NCBI GenBank assembly: GCA_947475995.1
Contig: CANJNI010000014.1
Location: 27,192-91,191 of the forward strand
Source of the DNA: Beijerinckiaceae bacterium
GTDB lineage: Bacteria; Pseudomonadota; Alphaproteobacteria; Rhizobiales; Beijerinckiaceae
DNA: 64,000 bases
Direction: 5' to 3'
The notes below the pieces were generated by a model that saw only the letters and a list, made by a program, of their open reading frames with translations, had not been told where the DNA came from and made no database searches. Position 1 is the first letter of the stretch. Every line of letters starts with the position of its first letter. Below are positions 36,312 through 44,889 of the stretch, piece after piece. A program made the position numbers and the translations under genes.

Positions 36312-36373
36312 GCCGGACGTTGCGCGGCGCGCGCGTCTTCCTGTAGGCTCCGGCCAAACATCGGGAGGATTTC

Positions 36374-37237
36374 ATGGCGACCGCAACCGCAACACGTTAC
36401 GACGTCGTACCGCTCAGCAAACACATCGGCGCCGAAGTGCGCGGGCTGGACCTGTCGAAGCCGCTGACGTCCGGAGACATCGAGTTCATCAACAAGGTTT
36501 GGCTGGATCATCAGGTGCTGGTCGTGCGCGGCCAGAAGCTCGAACAGGAAGACCAGCTTCGCATCACGGGCTTTTTCGGCGAGATCGGCCATCTGCATCG
36601 TCCGGCGAAATTCTTCCCGCCGGGATTTTCCAAGATCCTGCCCGATATCATGATGATTTCGAACATCCGCGAGAACGGCGAACCCATCGGGGCGTTGCCG
36701 GACGGCGAGATGATGTTCCATCACGACATGATCCACGCTGAAGTTCCCCACAAGGGAACCATGCTGTATTCGGTCGAGATTCCCTCGCAGGGCGGCGACA
36801 CATTGTTCGCCAGCGGCTATGCGGCCTATGAGACGCTCGATCCCGCCATCCGGTCGAAGCTCGAAGGCAAACGGGCCAGGCACCATTACAATTACGGATC
36901 AACCATCAAGGGCGACGGCAAGGGCGTCGAGGCTTTCGGCGAAGCGACGCATCCGGTGTTCCGCACCCATGAGGATACGGGCCGCAAGGCTGTCTATGTG
37001 AATCGTCTGATGACGGTGGGTATCGTCGACATGCCGGATGAGGAATCCGCGCCGCTGCTCGAAGCGGTCTACGATCATATGGAGAAGCCGGAGTTCGTCT
37101 ATGCGCACCAGTGGCGGGTGGGCGATCTTCTGCTGTGGGACAATCGCTGTTCGTCGCACGCGCGGACGGACTTTCCGTCTGTGGAGCGCCGCCTGATGTT
37201 GCGCACCACCCTCAAGGGCAATGTGCGGCCCTACTAG
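36374..37237 (+). CDS. TauD/TfdA family 2-oxoglutarate-dependent dioxygenase
   Basis: This 287-aa non-haem iron enzyme has the facial triad visible as H116-x-D118 (MMFHHDMIH) and the distal H262 (DNRCSSHAR). The 2-oxoglutarate arginine is within ERRLMLRTT (R273 or R277). Family members hydroxylate taurine, alkyl sulfates, 2,4-D or other carboxylates to start their breakdown. The sequence departs from TauD at the taurine-binding residues, so the substrate is open. ATCGGGAGGATTTC precedes the ATG. It is convergent with the TAXI receptor gene and may belong to the same scavenging district. Confidence 0.87.
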   Translation: MATATATRYDVVPLSKHIGAEVRGLDLSKPLTSGDIEFINKVWLDHQVLVVRGQKLEQEDQLRITGFFGEIGHLHRPAKFFPPGFSKILPDIMMISNIRENGEPIGALPDGEMMFHHDMIHAEVPHKGTMLYSVEIPSQGGDTLFASGYAAYETLDPAIRSKLEGKRARHHYNYGSTIKGDGKGVEAFGEATHPVFRTHEDTGRKAVYVNRLMTVGIVDMPDEESAPLLEAVYDHMEKPEFVYAHQWRVGDLLLWDNRCSSHARTDFPSVERRLMLRTTLKGNVRPY

Positions 37238-37263
37238 GGCCGCACCTGTCTGCCCGAACCGGC

Positions 37264-38310
37264 TTATTTCCGGATGTAGGCGACTTCGCGATAATAGCGT
37301 TCGGCGCCTGGATGGAGCGGCATCTCGCCGTTCTTGAACACGGTGCGGTTGTCGTAAGACAGCGGCATGTGTGTCCAGCGCAGGGCCGCGCGATTTTCAT
37401 CCAGCGTTTTCGCCAGCAGATAGGCGAAATCGTCCGGCATGTCGTCGCGCGCATAGATCGCCTGCCCCGAAATCTCCATCGTCTTGTAGGGACGATCCAC
37501 GCCGCGCAGCAGGTAGCGCGGCATATCCACCTTGCGCATCTCGAACTGGTTTTGCAGCTTGTCGCGCAGGTCTTCCGGCAGATCGAAGTAACGCAGCTTG
37601 TTCTTGATCGCCATCTCGTTATAGCCCTGCACCTCAGGCGCTTCGCCGAGATAGACCGAGTTGCCAGCGATAATATCGAAGTGATCGCGGTCTTCCGGCT
37701 CTGCGGTGACGAATTTACCGCCCCATGCGGCGACGTTTTCCTTCGTCATTCCGTAATAGTCGAGAAGCGCCTGCACGGCAGGATTGGTTGTGCTGACGAT
37801 CCGCAGCGGCTTGCGCATGCCGGCGATCTTTTTCGGATCGTCGATGCCCGAAGCTTCATTCACCGCGAACAGCAGATATTGCGGAATTTCAATCGTGGCG
37901 ATCAGACGGAAGTTTGACCGTGGCCCGTCCTTGGCGAATTCGTGCTTGCCCTGATAGGCCCACAGCGCCGCTGATGCCGAGGTGATGCCGAAATCCACCT
38001 TGCCCTTGGGCGGCGGCGGCGAACCGCGCCTGTCGGTCTGCGGCGGCTCCATAACGCCTGCCACGATGCGCGGATTGTTCTCGCGCGAACATGTGTAGCA
38101 AATGAGCAATTCGTAGCCCTGTGCGGCGAGCGGCGCCTTCAGCACATCGGCGATCAAGCCCCACGGACAATCACGGCAGGAAGCGGCCACAATGGGCCGC
38201 TTGGCGGCGAAACCCGTTTCCTGCGCGGACGCGCCATCGACGCGCGCGACCATCGACAGCAAGGCAAATGCGAGCAGGGCAACAATATTGCGTGTGAGCT
38301 TGCTGGACAT
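37264..38310 (-). CDS. TAXI-family TRAP transporter solute receptor
   Basis: This 348-aa periplasmic receptor of the TAXI class has a signal peptide spanning about residues 1-30 (to VDGASAQE). The binding-fold segments are VDFGITSASAALWAYQG and LRIVSTTNPAVQALLDYYG, and a Cys-rich stretch, ICYTCSREN, lies near the N-terminus. TAXI receptors work with fused DctQM membrane proteins to import glutamate-like or other carboxylates; none is in the window. The ATG at 38310 follows GGAGGACGAA; the longer reading frame upstream is not needed. It is divergent from a D-lactate-dehydrogenase-type gene, which fits import of a hydroxy acid, by inference. Confidence 0.82.
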   Translation of the reverse strand: MSSKLTRNIVALLAFALLSMVARVDGASAQETGFAAKRPIVAASCRDCPWGLIADVLKAPLAAQGYELLICYTCSRENNPRIVAGVMEPPQTDRRGSPPPPKGKVDFGITSASAALWAYQGKHEFAKDGPRSNFRLIATIEIPQYLLFAVNEASGIDDPKKIAGMRKPLRIVSTTNPAVQALLDYYGMTKENVAAWGGKFVTAEPEDRDHFDIIAGNSVYLGEAPEVQGYNEMAIKNKLRYFDLPEDLRDKLQNQFEMRKVDMPRYLLRGVDRPYKTMEISGQAIYARDDMPDDFAYLLAKTLDENRAALRWTHMPLSYDNRTVFKNGEMPLHPGAERYYREVAYIRK

Positions 38311-38438
38311 TTCGTCCTCCCCGGTTGCCGTCTTTATGCGGCAAGTCTGCGGGGAGGATAGACCTGCGGCTGGACTTTGCAACCCGTCCGGGGTCAAAGA
38401 CGTTGCTGAAGGCGCAGTGCCGGTATTTCGAGAAACCG

Positions 38439-39854
38439 ATGGCCATCAAGCAACCCGATCCCTCCCGTCGCCCTGCGCCGAACGCGCTGGCAGATGTTCT
38501 ATCGAAACTCGCCGCGCGGTTCGGCAATCGCTATTCGGCCAACGAGACGATCCGCCAGCAGCACGGCCACACGCTGACCTGGACGCCCAACCAGCCGCCG
38601 GATGCGGTGGTGTGGCCGCACTCGACGGAAGAGGTGCAGGAGATTGTGCGGTTGTGCGCGTCCGCGCGTGTGCCGGTCATTCCCTACGGCACGGGCACGT
38701 CGCTGGAAGGCCATGTGAATGCGCCGCTCGGCGGCGTCTGCATCGACGTTTCGCAGATGAAGCGCATCATCGCGGTTCATACGGAAGATCTCGATTGCGT
38801 CGTGGAGCCCGGCGTCACCCGCAAGGAACTCAACGAATATCTGCGCGATCAGGGGCTGTTTTTCCCGATCGATCCGGGCGCTGACGCCTCGCTCGGCGGC
38901 ATGGCCTCGACGCGGGCTTCCGGCACCAATGCGGTTCGCTACGGCACCATGAAGGACAATGTGATTGCACTCGCGGCCGTTGCGGCTTCGGGCGAACTCA
39001 TCCGCACGGCAGGCCGCGCCAAGAAAACCTCGGCGGGCTACGACCTGACGCGACTCTTTGTCGGCGCAGAAGGCACGCTGGGAATCATTACCGAACTGAC
39101 CCTGCGGTTGCAGGGGATTCCGGAATCGATCTCGGGCGGCATCTGTCCTTTCCCGGATGTGAAATCCGCCTGCGACGCCGTGATCATGACAATCCAGACG
39201 GGTCTGCCGGTGGCGCGCATCGAATTGCTCGATAGGCTGCAGGTGCAGGCCGTCAACGCCTATTCGAAGCTCGATCTGCCCGACACGCCGCTGCTGATGG
39301 TGGAGTTTCATGGGACGGAGGCGGGCGTGGCCGAGCAGTCCCGGCGCTTCGGGGAGATCGCCGGAGAGTGCGGCGGCGGCCCCTTCGGGTGGACCACGAA
39401 GCCCGAGGACCGCACGAAACTCTGGCAGGCGCGACACGACGTTTACTGGGCGAGCTGCGCGCTGGCGCCGGGCAAGAAGGCTTTCTCGACCGATGTCTGC
39501 GTGCCGATCTCGCGTCTCGCCGAATGTGTGGAGGAAACGCGCCGCGACATCGACGCGACCGGACTTCTCGCCCCGATGGTCGGCCATGTGGGCGACGGCA
39601 ATTTCCATCTGATCGTGCTGCTCGATCCGGAAGATCCGTCGGAGCTTGCGAAAGTGGAGGATTTTCTCGAACGCCTCGTGCGCCGCGCGCTGTCGATGGA
39701 AGGCACCTGCACGGGCGAACACGGAATCGGGCAGGCCAAGCAGAAATATCTCGACGAGGAACTCGGCGGAGGAGCTCTCAAAGCCATGCGGGCGATCAAG
39801 CAGGCGATGGACCCGCTGGGGATCATGAATCCGGGGAAGCTTGGGGAAGTCTAG
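38439..39854 (+). CDS. FAD-linked oxidase, D-lactate/glycolate dehydrogenase type
   Basis: This 471-aa flavoprotein of the FAD-linked oxidase family has the PP-loop FAD-binding core IPYGTGTSLEGHV, VVEPGVTRKELNEYL and GTNAVRYGTMKDN. The C-terminal catalytic domain carries GHVGDGNFHL, with the metal/substrate histidines, and the closing GEHGIGQAKQKYL. Enzymes of this kind (Dld, GlcD, D-2-hydroxyglutarate dehydrogenase) oxidise D-2-hydroxy acids and feed electrons to the respiratory chain. The ATG at 38439 is chosen at the family N-terminus, without a strong ribosome-binding site. It is divergent from the TAXI receptor and ends just before a palindromic repeat. Confidence 0.87.
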   Translation: MAIKQPDPSRRPAPNALADVLSKLAARFGNRYSANETIRQQHGHTLTWTPNQPPDAVVWPHSTEEVQEIVRLCASARVPVIPYGTGTSLEGHVNAPLGGVCIDVSQMKRIIAVHTEDLDCVVEPGVTRKELNEYLRDQGLFFPIDPGADASLGGMASTRASGTNAVRYGTMKDNVIALAAVAASGELIRTAGRAKKTSAGYDLTRLFVGAEGTLGIITELTLRLQGIPESISGGICPFPDVKSACDAVIMTIQTGLPVARIELLDRLQVQAVNAYSKLDLPDTPLLMVEFHGTEAGVAEQSRRFGEIAGECGGGPFGWTTKPEDRTKLWQARHDVYWASCALAPGKKAFSTDVCVPISRLAECVEETRRDIDATGLLAPMVGHVGDGNFHLIVLLDPEDPSELAKVEDFLERLVRRALSMEGTCTGEHGIGQAKQKYLDEELGGGALKAMRAIKQAMDPLGIMNPGKLGEV

Positions 39855-39873
39855 CCCGCTGACGCCATCCAAC

Positions 39874-39946
39874 CGTCATTGCGAGGAGCGCAGCGACGAA
39901 GCAATCCAGCACTCGGGTATGGATTGCTTCGCTGCGCTCGCAATGA
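39874..39946. repeat. Palindromic intergenic repeat, copy 1 (REP-like)
   Basis: Inverted arms of about 30 bp (beginning TCATTGCGAGGAGCGCAGCG and ending CTGCGCTCGCAATGA) flank a short centre between convergent genes. The right arm reappears, with one change, after guaB at 59185. Repeats of this CATTGCGAGCG..GAAGCAATCC type are common in Hyphomicrobiales. It may also act as a two-way terminator. Confidence 0.85.
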
Positions 39947-39949
39947 GGG

Positions 39950-41440
39950 TCAGGCCGTTTCCGCCAACAACGACAATTGCTGCTTGCCGGTCTCGACCGC
40001 AATGTCCGTCAGGTTCGTCGGATAGTCGCCCGTGAAGCAATGATCGGTGAACTGCGGACGCACCGGATCGCGCTGTTCGTAGCCCATCGACTTGTAGATG
40101 CCATCGACCGACAGGAACGCCAGGCTGTCGCAGCCGATGAAGCGGCGCATTTCTTCAAGCGAATGCGTGGCGGCCAGCAGCTTCTCGCGTTTCGGCGTAT
40201 CGATGCCGTAATAATCCGGGTGGGTGATCGGCGGCGATGAAATCCGGAAATGCACTTCCTTCGCGCCCGCGTCGCGCATCATCTGGACGATCTTCACGGA
40301 CGTTGTGCCGCGCACGATGGAATCGTCGATCAGCACGATGCGCTTGCCGCGCACCACATGGCGGTTGGCGCTGTGCTTCATGCGCACACCGAGTTCACGG
40401 ATCGACTGGCGCGGCTGGATGAAGGTGCGGCCCACATAATGGTTGCGGATGATGCCGAGTTCGAAAGGCACACCGGACTGCTGCGCATAGCCGATGGCGG
40501 CCGGAACGCCCGAGTCCGGCACCGGGATCACCACATCGGCGTCGATGCTCGATTCGACCGCGAGCTGGGCGCCCATCTTCTTGCGCACGTCATAGACCGA
40601 ACGGCCGTGCACGACAGAATCGGGACGCGCGAAATAGATGTATTCGAAGATGCAGGGCCGCGCCGCCATGGGCGGGAACGGCTTGTGGCTCTCGATGCCG
40701 TCCTCGGAAATGACGACAATCTCGCCATTTTCCACGTCGCGTTCGAATTTCGCCCCGATGATGTCGAGCGCGCAGGTTTCGGACGCGAGGATATACTTGC
40801 CATCAAGCGTGCCGATCACGAGCGGGCGGATGCCGAGCGGATCGCGCGCGCCGATCAGCTTCTTGTTGGTCAATGCCACGAGGGCATACGAGCCTTCGAT
40901 CTGCCGCAGGGCTTCGATGAAGCGGTCGAGGATCTGCGTCTTGCGGCTGCGCGCCACCAGATGAAGGATGACTTCGGTGTCGGATGTGGACTGGTAGATG
41001 GCGCCGTCGCGGATGAGGTCGCGCCGCACGGTCAGCGCATTCGTCAGGTTGCCGTTATGCGCGACCGCAAATCCGCCGCTCGCGAGTTCGGAGAACAGCG
41101 GCTGAACGTTGCGCAGAATTGTTTCGCCGGTCGTCGAATAGCGCACATGCCCGATGGCCGCGGAGCCGGGGAGGCGCTGGATCGTCTGCTCGCTGGAAAA
41201 ATGATCGCCCACGAGGCCGAGGCGGCGCTCGGTGTTGAAGCGCTTGCCGTCGTAAGCCACGATTCCGGCCGCTTCCTGCCCGCGATGCTGGAGCGCATGC
41301 AGGCCGAGCGCCGTGATGGCGGCGGCGTCAGGATGGCCGAAAATGCCGAAGACGCCGCATTCCTCGCGCAGCGTGTCGCCGTCGAGGTCGAAGTCGGGGG
41401 CTTCGGAAACGTCAGCGGATTGACCATTGATCGCGCTCAT
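39950..41440 (-). CDS. purF: Amidophosphoribosyltransferase
   Basis: This 496-aa enzyme makes the first committed step of purine synthesis: PRPP plus glutamine gives 5-phosphoribosylamine. It starts with a propeptide, after which C28 (REECGVFGIFG) becomes the N-terminal nucleophile of the glutaminase. The phosphoribosyltransferase domain has the PRPP loop VLIDDSIVRGTTS. Cys residues of a possible iron-sulfur site are not obvious, so it may be the cluster-free form. Length matches the family (about 490-500 aa). Together with guaB and guaA in the same window it covers entry to and the GMP branch of purine synthesis. cvpA lies upstream on the same strand, as in many bacteria. Confidence 0.96.
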   Translation of the reverse strand: MSAINGQSADVSEAPDFDLDGDTLREECGVFGIFGHPDAAAITALGLHALQHRGQEAAGIVAYDGKRFNTERRLGLVGDHFSSEQTIQRLPGSAAIGHVRYSTTGETILRNVQPLFSELASGGFAVAHNGNLTNALTVRRDLIRDGAIYQSTSDTEVILHLVARSRKTQILDRFIEALRQIEGSYALVALTNKKLIGARDPLGIRPLVIGTLDGKYILASETCALDIIGAKFERDVENGEIVVISEDGIESHKPFPPMAARPCIFEYIYFARPDSVVHGRSVYDVRKKMGAQLAVESSIDADVVIPVPDSGVPAAIGYAQQSGVPFELGIIRNHYVGRTFIQPRQSIRELGVRMKHSANRHVVRGKRIVLIDDSIVRGTTSVKIVQMMRDAGAKEVHFRISSPPITHPDYYGIDTPKREKLLAATHSLEEMRRFIGCDSLAFLSVDGIYKSMGYEQRDPVRPQFTDHCFTGDYPTNLTDIAVETGKQQLSLLAETA

Positions 41441-41613
41441 GACCGCAGATCCTCTATCAAGCCGCTTCTAGGCGGGAACTGGCTGTTCGGGAGAAGGCGC
41501 GACTCGTACCGCACCCGTGCGACTCAAGATAGTGCGCTGCAAACAAAATGTCAGGATCGGCCAGAGCTTTCCGGCGATTTATCCAGTGCATGGCTGATGG
41601 AAGGTTTCGCGCT

Positions 41614-42207
41614 TCAGCCGCGCCGCCCGTTGTTCGGAGCGGGCGTGGTGCTGGCCGGAGCTTCGCCGTCGGGGGGCGAGCCGACGTCGTCGGTCGGCTT
41701 GCGGATCGCCTTCAGGAAGGTGCTTTCCGGATCGTCGGGCAGCAGCGCCATGATCTGTTCGCCGGTCGCCTGAAGCAATGGCTTGGTGCGGGCGTTCTTG
41801 ACCCAGTCCGGCTGGGATTTGTCCGGCACCAGCCACTGGAAGAACAGGAAAGCCACAACGCAAAGCAGCAGGCCGCGCCCGGCGCCGAACAGAAAGCCCA
41901 GGGACCGGTCGAGCGCGCCGATTTTCGAATCGAGAATAACGTCTGAAATCTTGACGGTGATGAAGGACACCAGCACGAGCGTGACGAAGAATACGCTGGC
42001 CGCCGCAACCGCCAGGGCAATTGTGTCTTTCTGGATATACTGAGGCTTAATATAAGGAATTACTAGCGGGTAGAAATAGTAAGCCGCCGCTGCAGCCGCC
42101 ACCCATGAGGCGATCGCCAGAACTTCCCGCGTAAATCCACGCAGCATGGATAGCAACGCCGAAACCAGCACGACGCCGATCAGGCCGAGGTCAAGATAGG
42201 ACGGCAT
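41614..42207 (-). CDS. cvpA: CvpA family membrane protein
   Basis: This 197-aa inner-membrane protein has four hydrophobic helices in the first 150 residues (starting YLDLGLIGVVLVSALLSM) and a soluble Pro-rich tail. The family was named for colicin V production and has roles in envelope integrity; its biochemical activity is not settled. The conserved GFTREVLAIASW segment follows helix 1. ATG at 42207 begins MPSYLDLG; the longer frame upstream is not family-like. It precedes purF by 173 bp on the same strand, the classical cvpA-purF arrangement. Confidence 0.9.
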   Translation of the reverse strand: MPSYLDLGLIGVVLVSALLSMLRGFTREVLAIASWVAAAAAAYYFYPLVIPYIKPQYIQKDTIALAVAAASVFFVTLVLVSFITVKISDVILDSKIGALDRSLGFLFGAGRGLLLCVVAFLFFQWLVPDKSQPDWVKNARTKPLLQATGEQIMALLPDDPESTFLKAIRKPTDDVGSPPDGEAPASTTPAPNNGRRG

Positions 42208-42315
42208 AAAGTTTCGCTCGCATCTTTTCGCCGAAAGTGCTTCCGGCGACGCCACGGGCTTTATAGCGAAGCGACCTCACGGCGTCACCCCATGGCTAAC
42301 ATTCTATGAACAGCC

Positions 42316-43746
42316 TTACCGGTTTGTGACGACGGCGGGCTTCGGGCGGTCGCCGGAGCCGCGCCGGGCCTGCGCGCCCGCAGCCGCAATATCCGCCACG
42401 AGAGCCGAAATATGCCCCGCCGTCTGCAGCGTGATAGGCGATTGCTCGCCGCTTTCCTTGATGGCGGCAGGGGCGACGGCCGAACTGAACCCGAGCTTGG
42501 CGGCTTCCTTGAGCCGCGCGCCGGACTGCGCCACCGGGCGGATGGAGCCCGAAAGGGCCAGTTCGCCGAAATAAACGCAGTCGCGCGGCAGGATTGCGCC
42601 GGTGAGCGAGGAAACCAGCGCCGCAGCCGCCGCGAGGTCCGCCGCCGGCTCGTTGATCCGCAGGCCGCCCGCCACATTGAGATAGACGTCGTGCTGGCCG
42701 AGCCGCAATCCTGCATGGGCTTCCAGCACGGCGATCACCATGGAAAGGCGGCTCTGCTCCCAGCCGACCACCGCGCGGCGCGGAGTGCCCAGCGCGGTCG
42801 GGGCGACCAGCGCCTGAATCTCCACCAGAACAGGACGCGTGCCCTCCATGCCGGCGAAGACCGCCGCGCCAGGCGCGGAGGAGTCTCTCCCGGCCAGAAA
42901 AAGGGCCGACGGATTGGTGACTTCGCGCAGGCCCGCACCGGTCATTTCGAAAACGCCGATTTCGTCCGTCGGGCCGAAACGGTTCTTCACCGCGCGCAGA
43001 ATCCGGAAATGATGGCCGCCGTCACCTTCAAAGGACACGACCGCGTCGACCATATGCTCGACGACGCGCGGCCCGGCGATCTGCCCGTCCTTGGTGACAT
43101 GGCCGACAAGGATCACGGTCGCGCCGCTGTTCTTGGCGTAGCGGATGAGCGATTGCGCTGCGCCGCGCACCTGCGTGACCGTTCCGGGCGTCGACTCGAC
43201 TGTTTCGGTCCACATGGTTTGGATCGAGTCGATGATCACGAGGGCAGGCCGCTTGCCCTCCTGAAGGGTCGCGGTGATGTCCTCGACGCTCGTTTCTGCG
43301 GCGAGTTCGACCGACGATTGGGCGAGGCCCAGACGTTCCGCGCGAAGGCGCACCTGCGCCACCGCCTCTTCGCCGGAAATGTAGACAACCCGGTGCCCGC
43401 GATCCGCCAGCGTGGCGCAGGCCTGAATGAGCAAGGTCGACTTGCCGATGCCCGGTTCGCCGCCAATCAGGATGACCGAGCCCGGCACGAAGCCGCCGCC
43501 CGTCACCCGGTCGAGTTCCCCGATGCCGGAGACAATGCGCGGCGCTGATTTCGACTCGCCCGCGAGGCCTTCAAGCGGGAAGACGCGGCCCTTGCGGGCG
43601 CCGCGCGCGGCTTGCGCGCCGATGCCGGCCGTGGGGCCTTCCTCGACGATGGAATTCCATTCGCCGCAGGACTCGCATTTGCCCTGCCAGCGGTTGGTCA
43701 CCGCGCCGCAGTTCTGGCAGACAAAATTGGCGCGGGACTTGGCCAC
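42316..43746 (-). CDS. radA: DNA repair protein RadA
   Basis: This 476-aa RecA-like ATPase promotes branch migration during recombination. It has an N-terminal C4 zinc finger (C10, C13, C24, C27), Walker A GGEPGIGKST (95-104), the RadA-specific KNRFG motif (254-258), and a C-terminal Lon-like domain (about 280-450). All key residues are present. It lies 108 bp upstream of cvpA on the same strand. A 66-aa gene with a LexA-type box lies just upstream of it, so read-through could place radA partly under SOS control. Confidence 0.96.
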   Translation of the reverse strand: MAKSRANFVCQNCGAVTNRWQGKCESCGEWNSIVEEGPTAGIGAQAARGARKGRVFPLEGLAGESKSAPRIVSGIGELDRVTGGGFVPGSVILIGGEPGIGKSTLLIQACATLADRGHRVVYISGEEAVAQVRLRAERLGLAQSSVELAAETSVEDITATLQEGKRPALVIIDSIQTMWTETVESTPGTVTQVRGAAQSLIRYAKNSGATVILVGHVTKDGQIAGPRVVEHMVDAVVSFEGDGGHHFRILRAVKNRFGPTDEIGVFEMTGAGLREVTNPSALFLAGRDSSAPGAAVFAGMEGTRPVLVEIQALVAPTALGTPRRAVVGWEQSRLSMVIAVLEAHAGLRLGQHDVYLNVAGGLRINEPAADLAAAAALVSSLTGAILPRDCVYFGELALSGSIRPVAQSGARLKEAAKLGFSSAVAPAAIKESGEQSPITLQTAGHISALVADIAAAGAQARRGSGDRPKPAVVTNR

Positions 43747-43756
43747 GGGCGCTCCG

Positions 43757-43957
43757 TCAGTGCGCGACGGAAAGGGACGTGTTCTGGCGGATGTAGCCGC
43801 GCAGATCGGCCAGTTGCCGCTCCAGCGTGTCCTCGGCCTTGCGGAGCTGGTCCAGCGCCGCTTCGACCGAAGCGGTCGCGTCCTCGAAACTGTTGCTGCG
43901 GACCAGACGAGGGGCGAAGCGGGGGCGGACGGTCGTGGCGGGCATCGAATCGTTCAT
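43757..43957 (-). CDS. Small coiled-coil protein behind a LexA-type box
   Basis: This 66-aa protein of unknown function starts MNDSMPATTVRPRFAPR and continues with a helical heptad-like stretch from about residue 24 to 55 (ATASVEAALDQLRKAEDTLE). There is no signal or membrane segment. The ATG at 43957 has GGAGAACAGCC before it, and the probable LexA box is centred 32 bp upstream of it. The gene ends 10 bp before radA and is surely co-transcribed with it. A damage-induced small regulator is a fair guess, but nothing in the sequence shows the target. Confidence 0.7.
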   Translation of the reverse strand: MNDSMPATTVRPRFAPRLVRSNSFEDATASVEAALDQLRKAEDTLERQLADLRGYIRQNTSLSVAH

Positions 43958-43981
43958 GGCTGTTCTCCACCGAACATGTGA

Positions 43982-43996
43982 GAACATTACAGGAAC
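43982..43996 (-). promoter_or_regulatory. Probable LexA (SOS) box
   Basis: The sequence GAAC-ATTACAG-GAAC exactly fits the alphaproteobacterial LexA site GAAC-N7-GAAC (GTTC-N7-GTTC on the transcribed strand). A third GAAC lies ten bases away at 43972, with a six-base spacer. The box is centred 32 bp before the ATG of the 66-aa gene that leads into radA, the right place to block transcription. Confidence 0.65.
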
Positions 43997-44009
43997 ATTT
44001 CGGCTCTGG

Positions 44010-44471
44010 CTAGAGGGCCTGAACGAAGGCGTCCAGCTTGGCCAGAGTCTGCTGCCCGAGTTCGACGGCCCAGAAGGATTTGACCGCTTCGACCATTTCG
44101 GCGCTCGGGAAGACGGAGCGCATGGTGAGCTGCGTTGCGCCATCGCGGTCCTCGAAGGTCACGGTGACGTCGAATGCATTGGGATCATCGGCGCGGTCGC
44201 TGCCATGAATGTATTCGAGTCTTTCGGGCGCTGCGATCCGCCGATAGGCGATGCGATTGTCGTAATCGGTTCCGTCCGGTCCGTGCATGACGAAGCGCAG
44301 CAACCCTCCCTCGCGGAAGTCCATCGCCAGGATCGTGGTGGTGTAGCCGTCCGGACCCCACCAGCGCGCCAGATGTTCGGGCTTCGTCCAGGCATCGAAT
44401 ACAATGCGGGGCGGGGCGGAGATGCGCCGCGTTTGCACGATGGTGCGCGCTGCGAGATCGTCATGCGTCAT
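44010..44471 (-). CDS. SRPBCC (AHSA1/START-like) domain protein
   Basis: This 153-aa protein of the activator-of-Hsp90-ATPase homologue 1 family has a lipid- or ligand-binding helix-grip fold. Family marks are RISAPPRIVFDAWTKPEHLA at the start, RWWGPDGYTTT, then FREGGLLRFVMHGPDG. Partners of ArsR regulators of this type are very common, but their ligand is unknown. The ATG at 44471 is inside the end of the arsR gene, overlapping it by 11 bp, and follows AAGGGAG; the two are translationally coupled. The longer frame upstream overlaps arsR and is not used. Confidence 0.85.
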   Translation of the reverse strand: MTHDDLAARTIVQTRRISAPPRIVFDAWTKPEHLARWWGPDGYTTTILAMDFREGGLLRFVMHGPDGTDYDNRIAYRRIAAPERLEYIHGSDRADDPNAFDVTVTFEDRDGATQLTMRSVFPSAEMVEAVKSFWAVELGQQTLAKLDAFVQAL

Positions 44472-44814
44472 TGCCATCTCCCTTGTCGGCCTGCCCTTGC
44501 AGGTCCTGCAGATAGGTTTCGAGGCGCTCGAAGCTGCCTTCCCAAAACCGGCGATACTCTTCGAGCCATCCGGACAAGTCCCGCAGCGGTCCCGCTTCAA
44601 GCCGGCAGGGGCGCCATTGCGCCTGACGGCTCCGGCTGATGAGACCGGCCCTTTCGAGAACCTTCAGGTGCTTGGAGACCGCCGGAAGGCTCATGCGGAA
44701 CGGTTCGGCGAGTTCGCCGACCGATTTTTCCCCACGCGACAGGCGCGCCAGAATCGCCCGGCGGGTCGGGTCGGCCAATGCGGTCAGGGTGAGGCTCAGT
44801 GGATCGGGTTGCAT
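44461..44814 (-). CDS. ArsR family transcriptional regulator
   Basis: This 117-aa winged helix-turn-helix repressor starts with LTALADPTRRAILARL, the ArsR-type helix, and has the recognition region LPAVSKHLKVLERAGLISR (43-61). The Cys-based metal sites of ArsR/SmtB are absent, so it is unlikely to sense metals directly. It heads an operon with the SRPBCC gene, overlapping it. A nearly perfect 20-bp palindrome lies 16 bp before its ATG and is the obvious autoregulatory site. Confidence 0.9.
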   Translation of the reverse strand: MQPDPLSLTLTALADPTRRAILARLSRGEKSVGELAEPFRMSLPAVSKHLKVLERAGLISRSRQAQWRPCRLEAGPLRDLSGWLEEYRRFWEGSFERLETYLQDLQGQADKGDGNDA

Positions 44815-44830
44815 GCTAAGCCGTGCGGTT

Positions 44831-44850
44831 AATTAACTGATCGGTTAATT
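44831..44850. promoter_or_regulatory. Palindromic operator of the arsR-SRPBCC pair
   Basis: The sequence AATTAACTGA-TCGGTTAATT is a 20-bp palindrome with one mismatched pair. It lies 16 bp upstream of the arsR start codon. Regulators of this ArsR/SRPBCC type typically bind TTAAC-N6-GTTAA-like sites over their own promoter, so autoregulation is expected. Confidence 0.7.
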
Positions 44851-44889
44851 ATAGGCGGCCAGGCGGCGGGTCAATGGGTCGGAAAGCCG

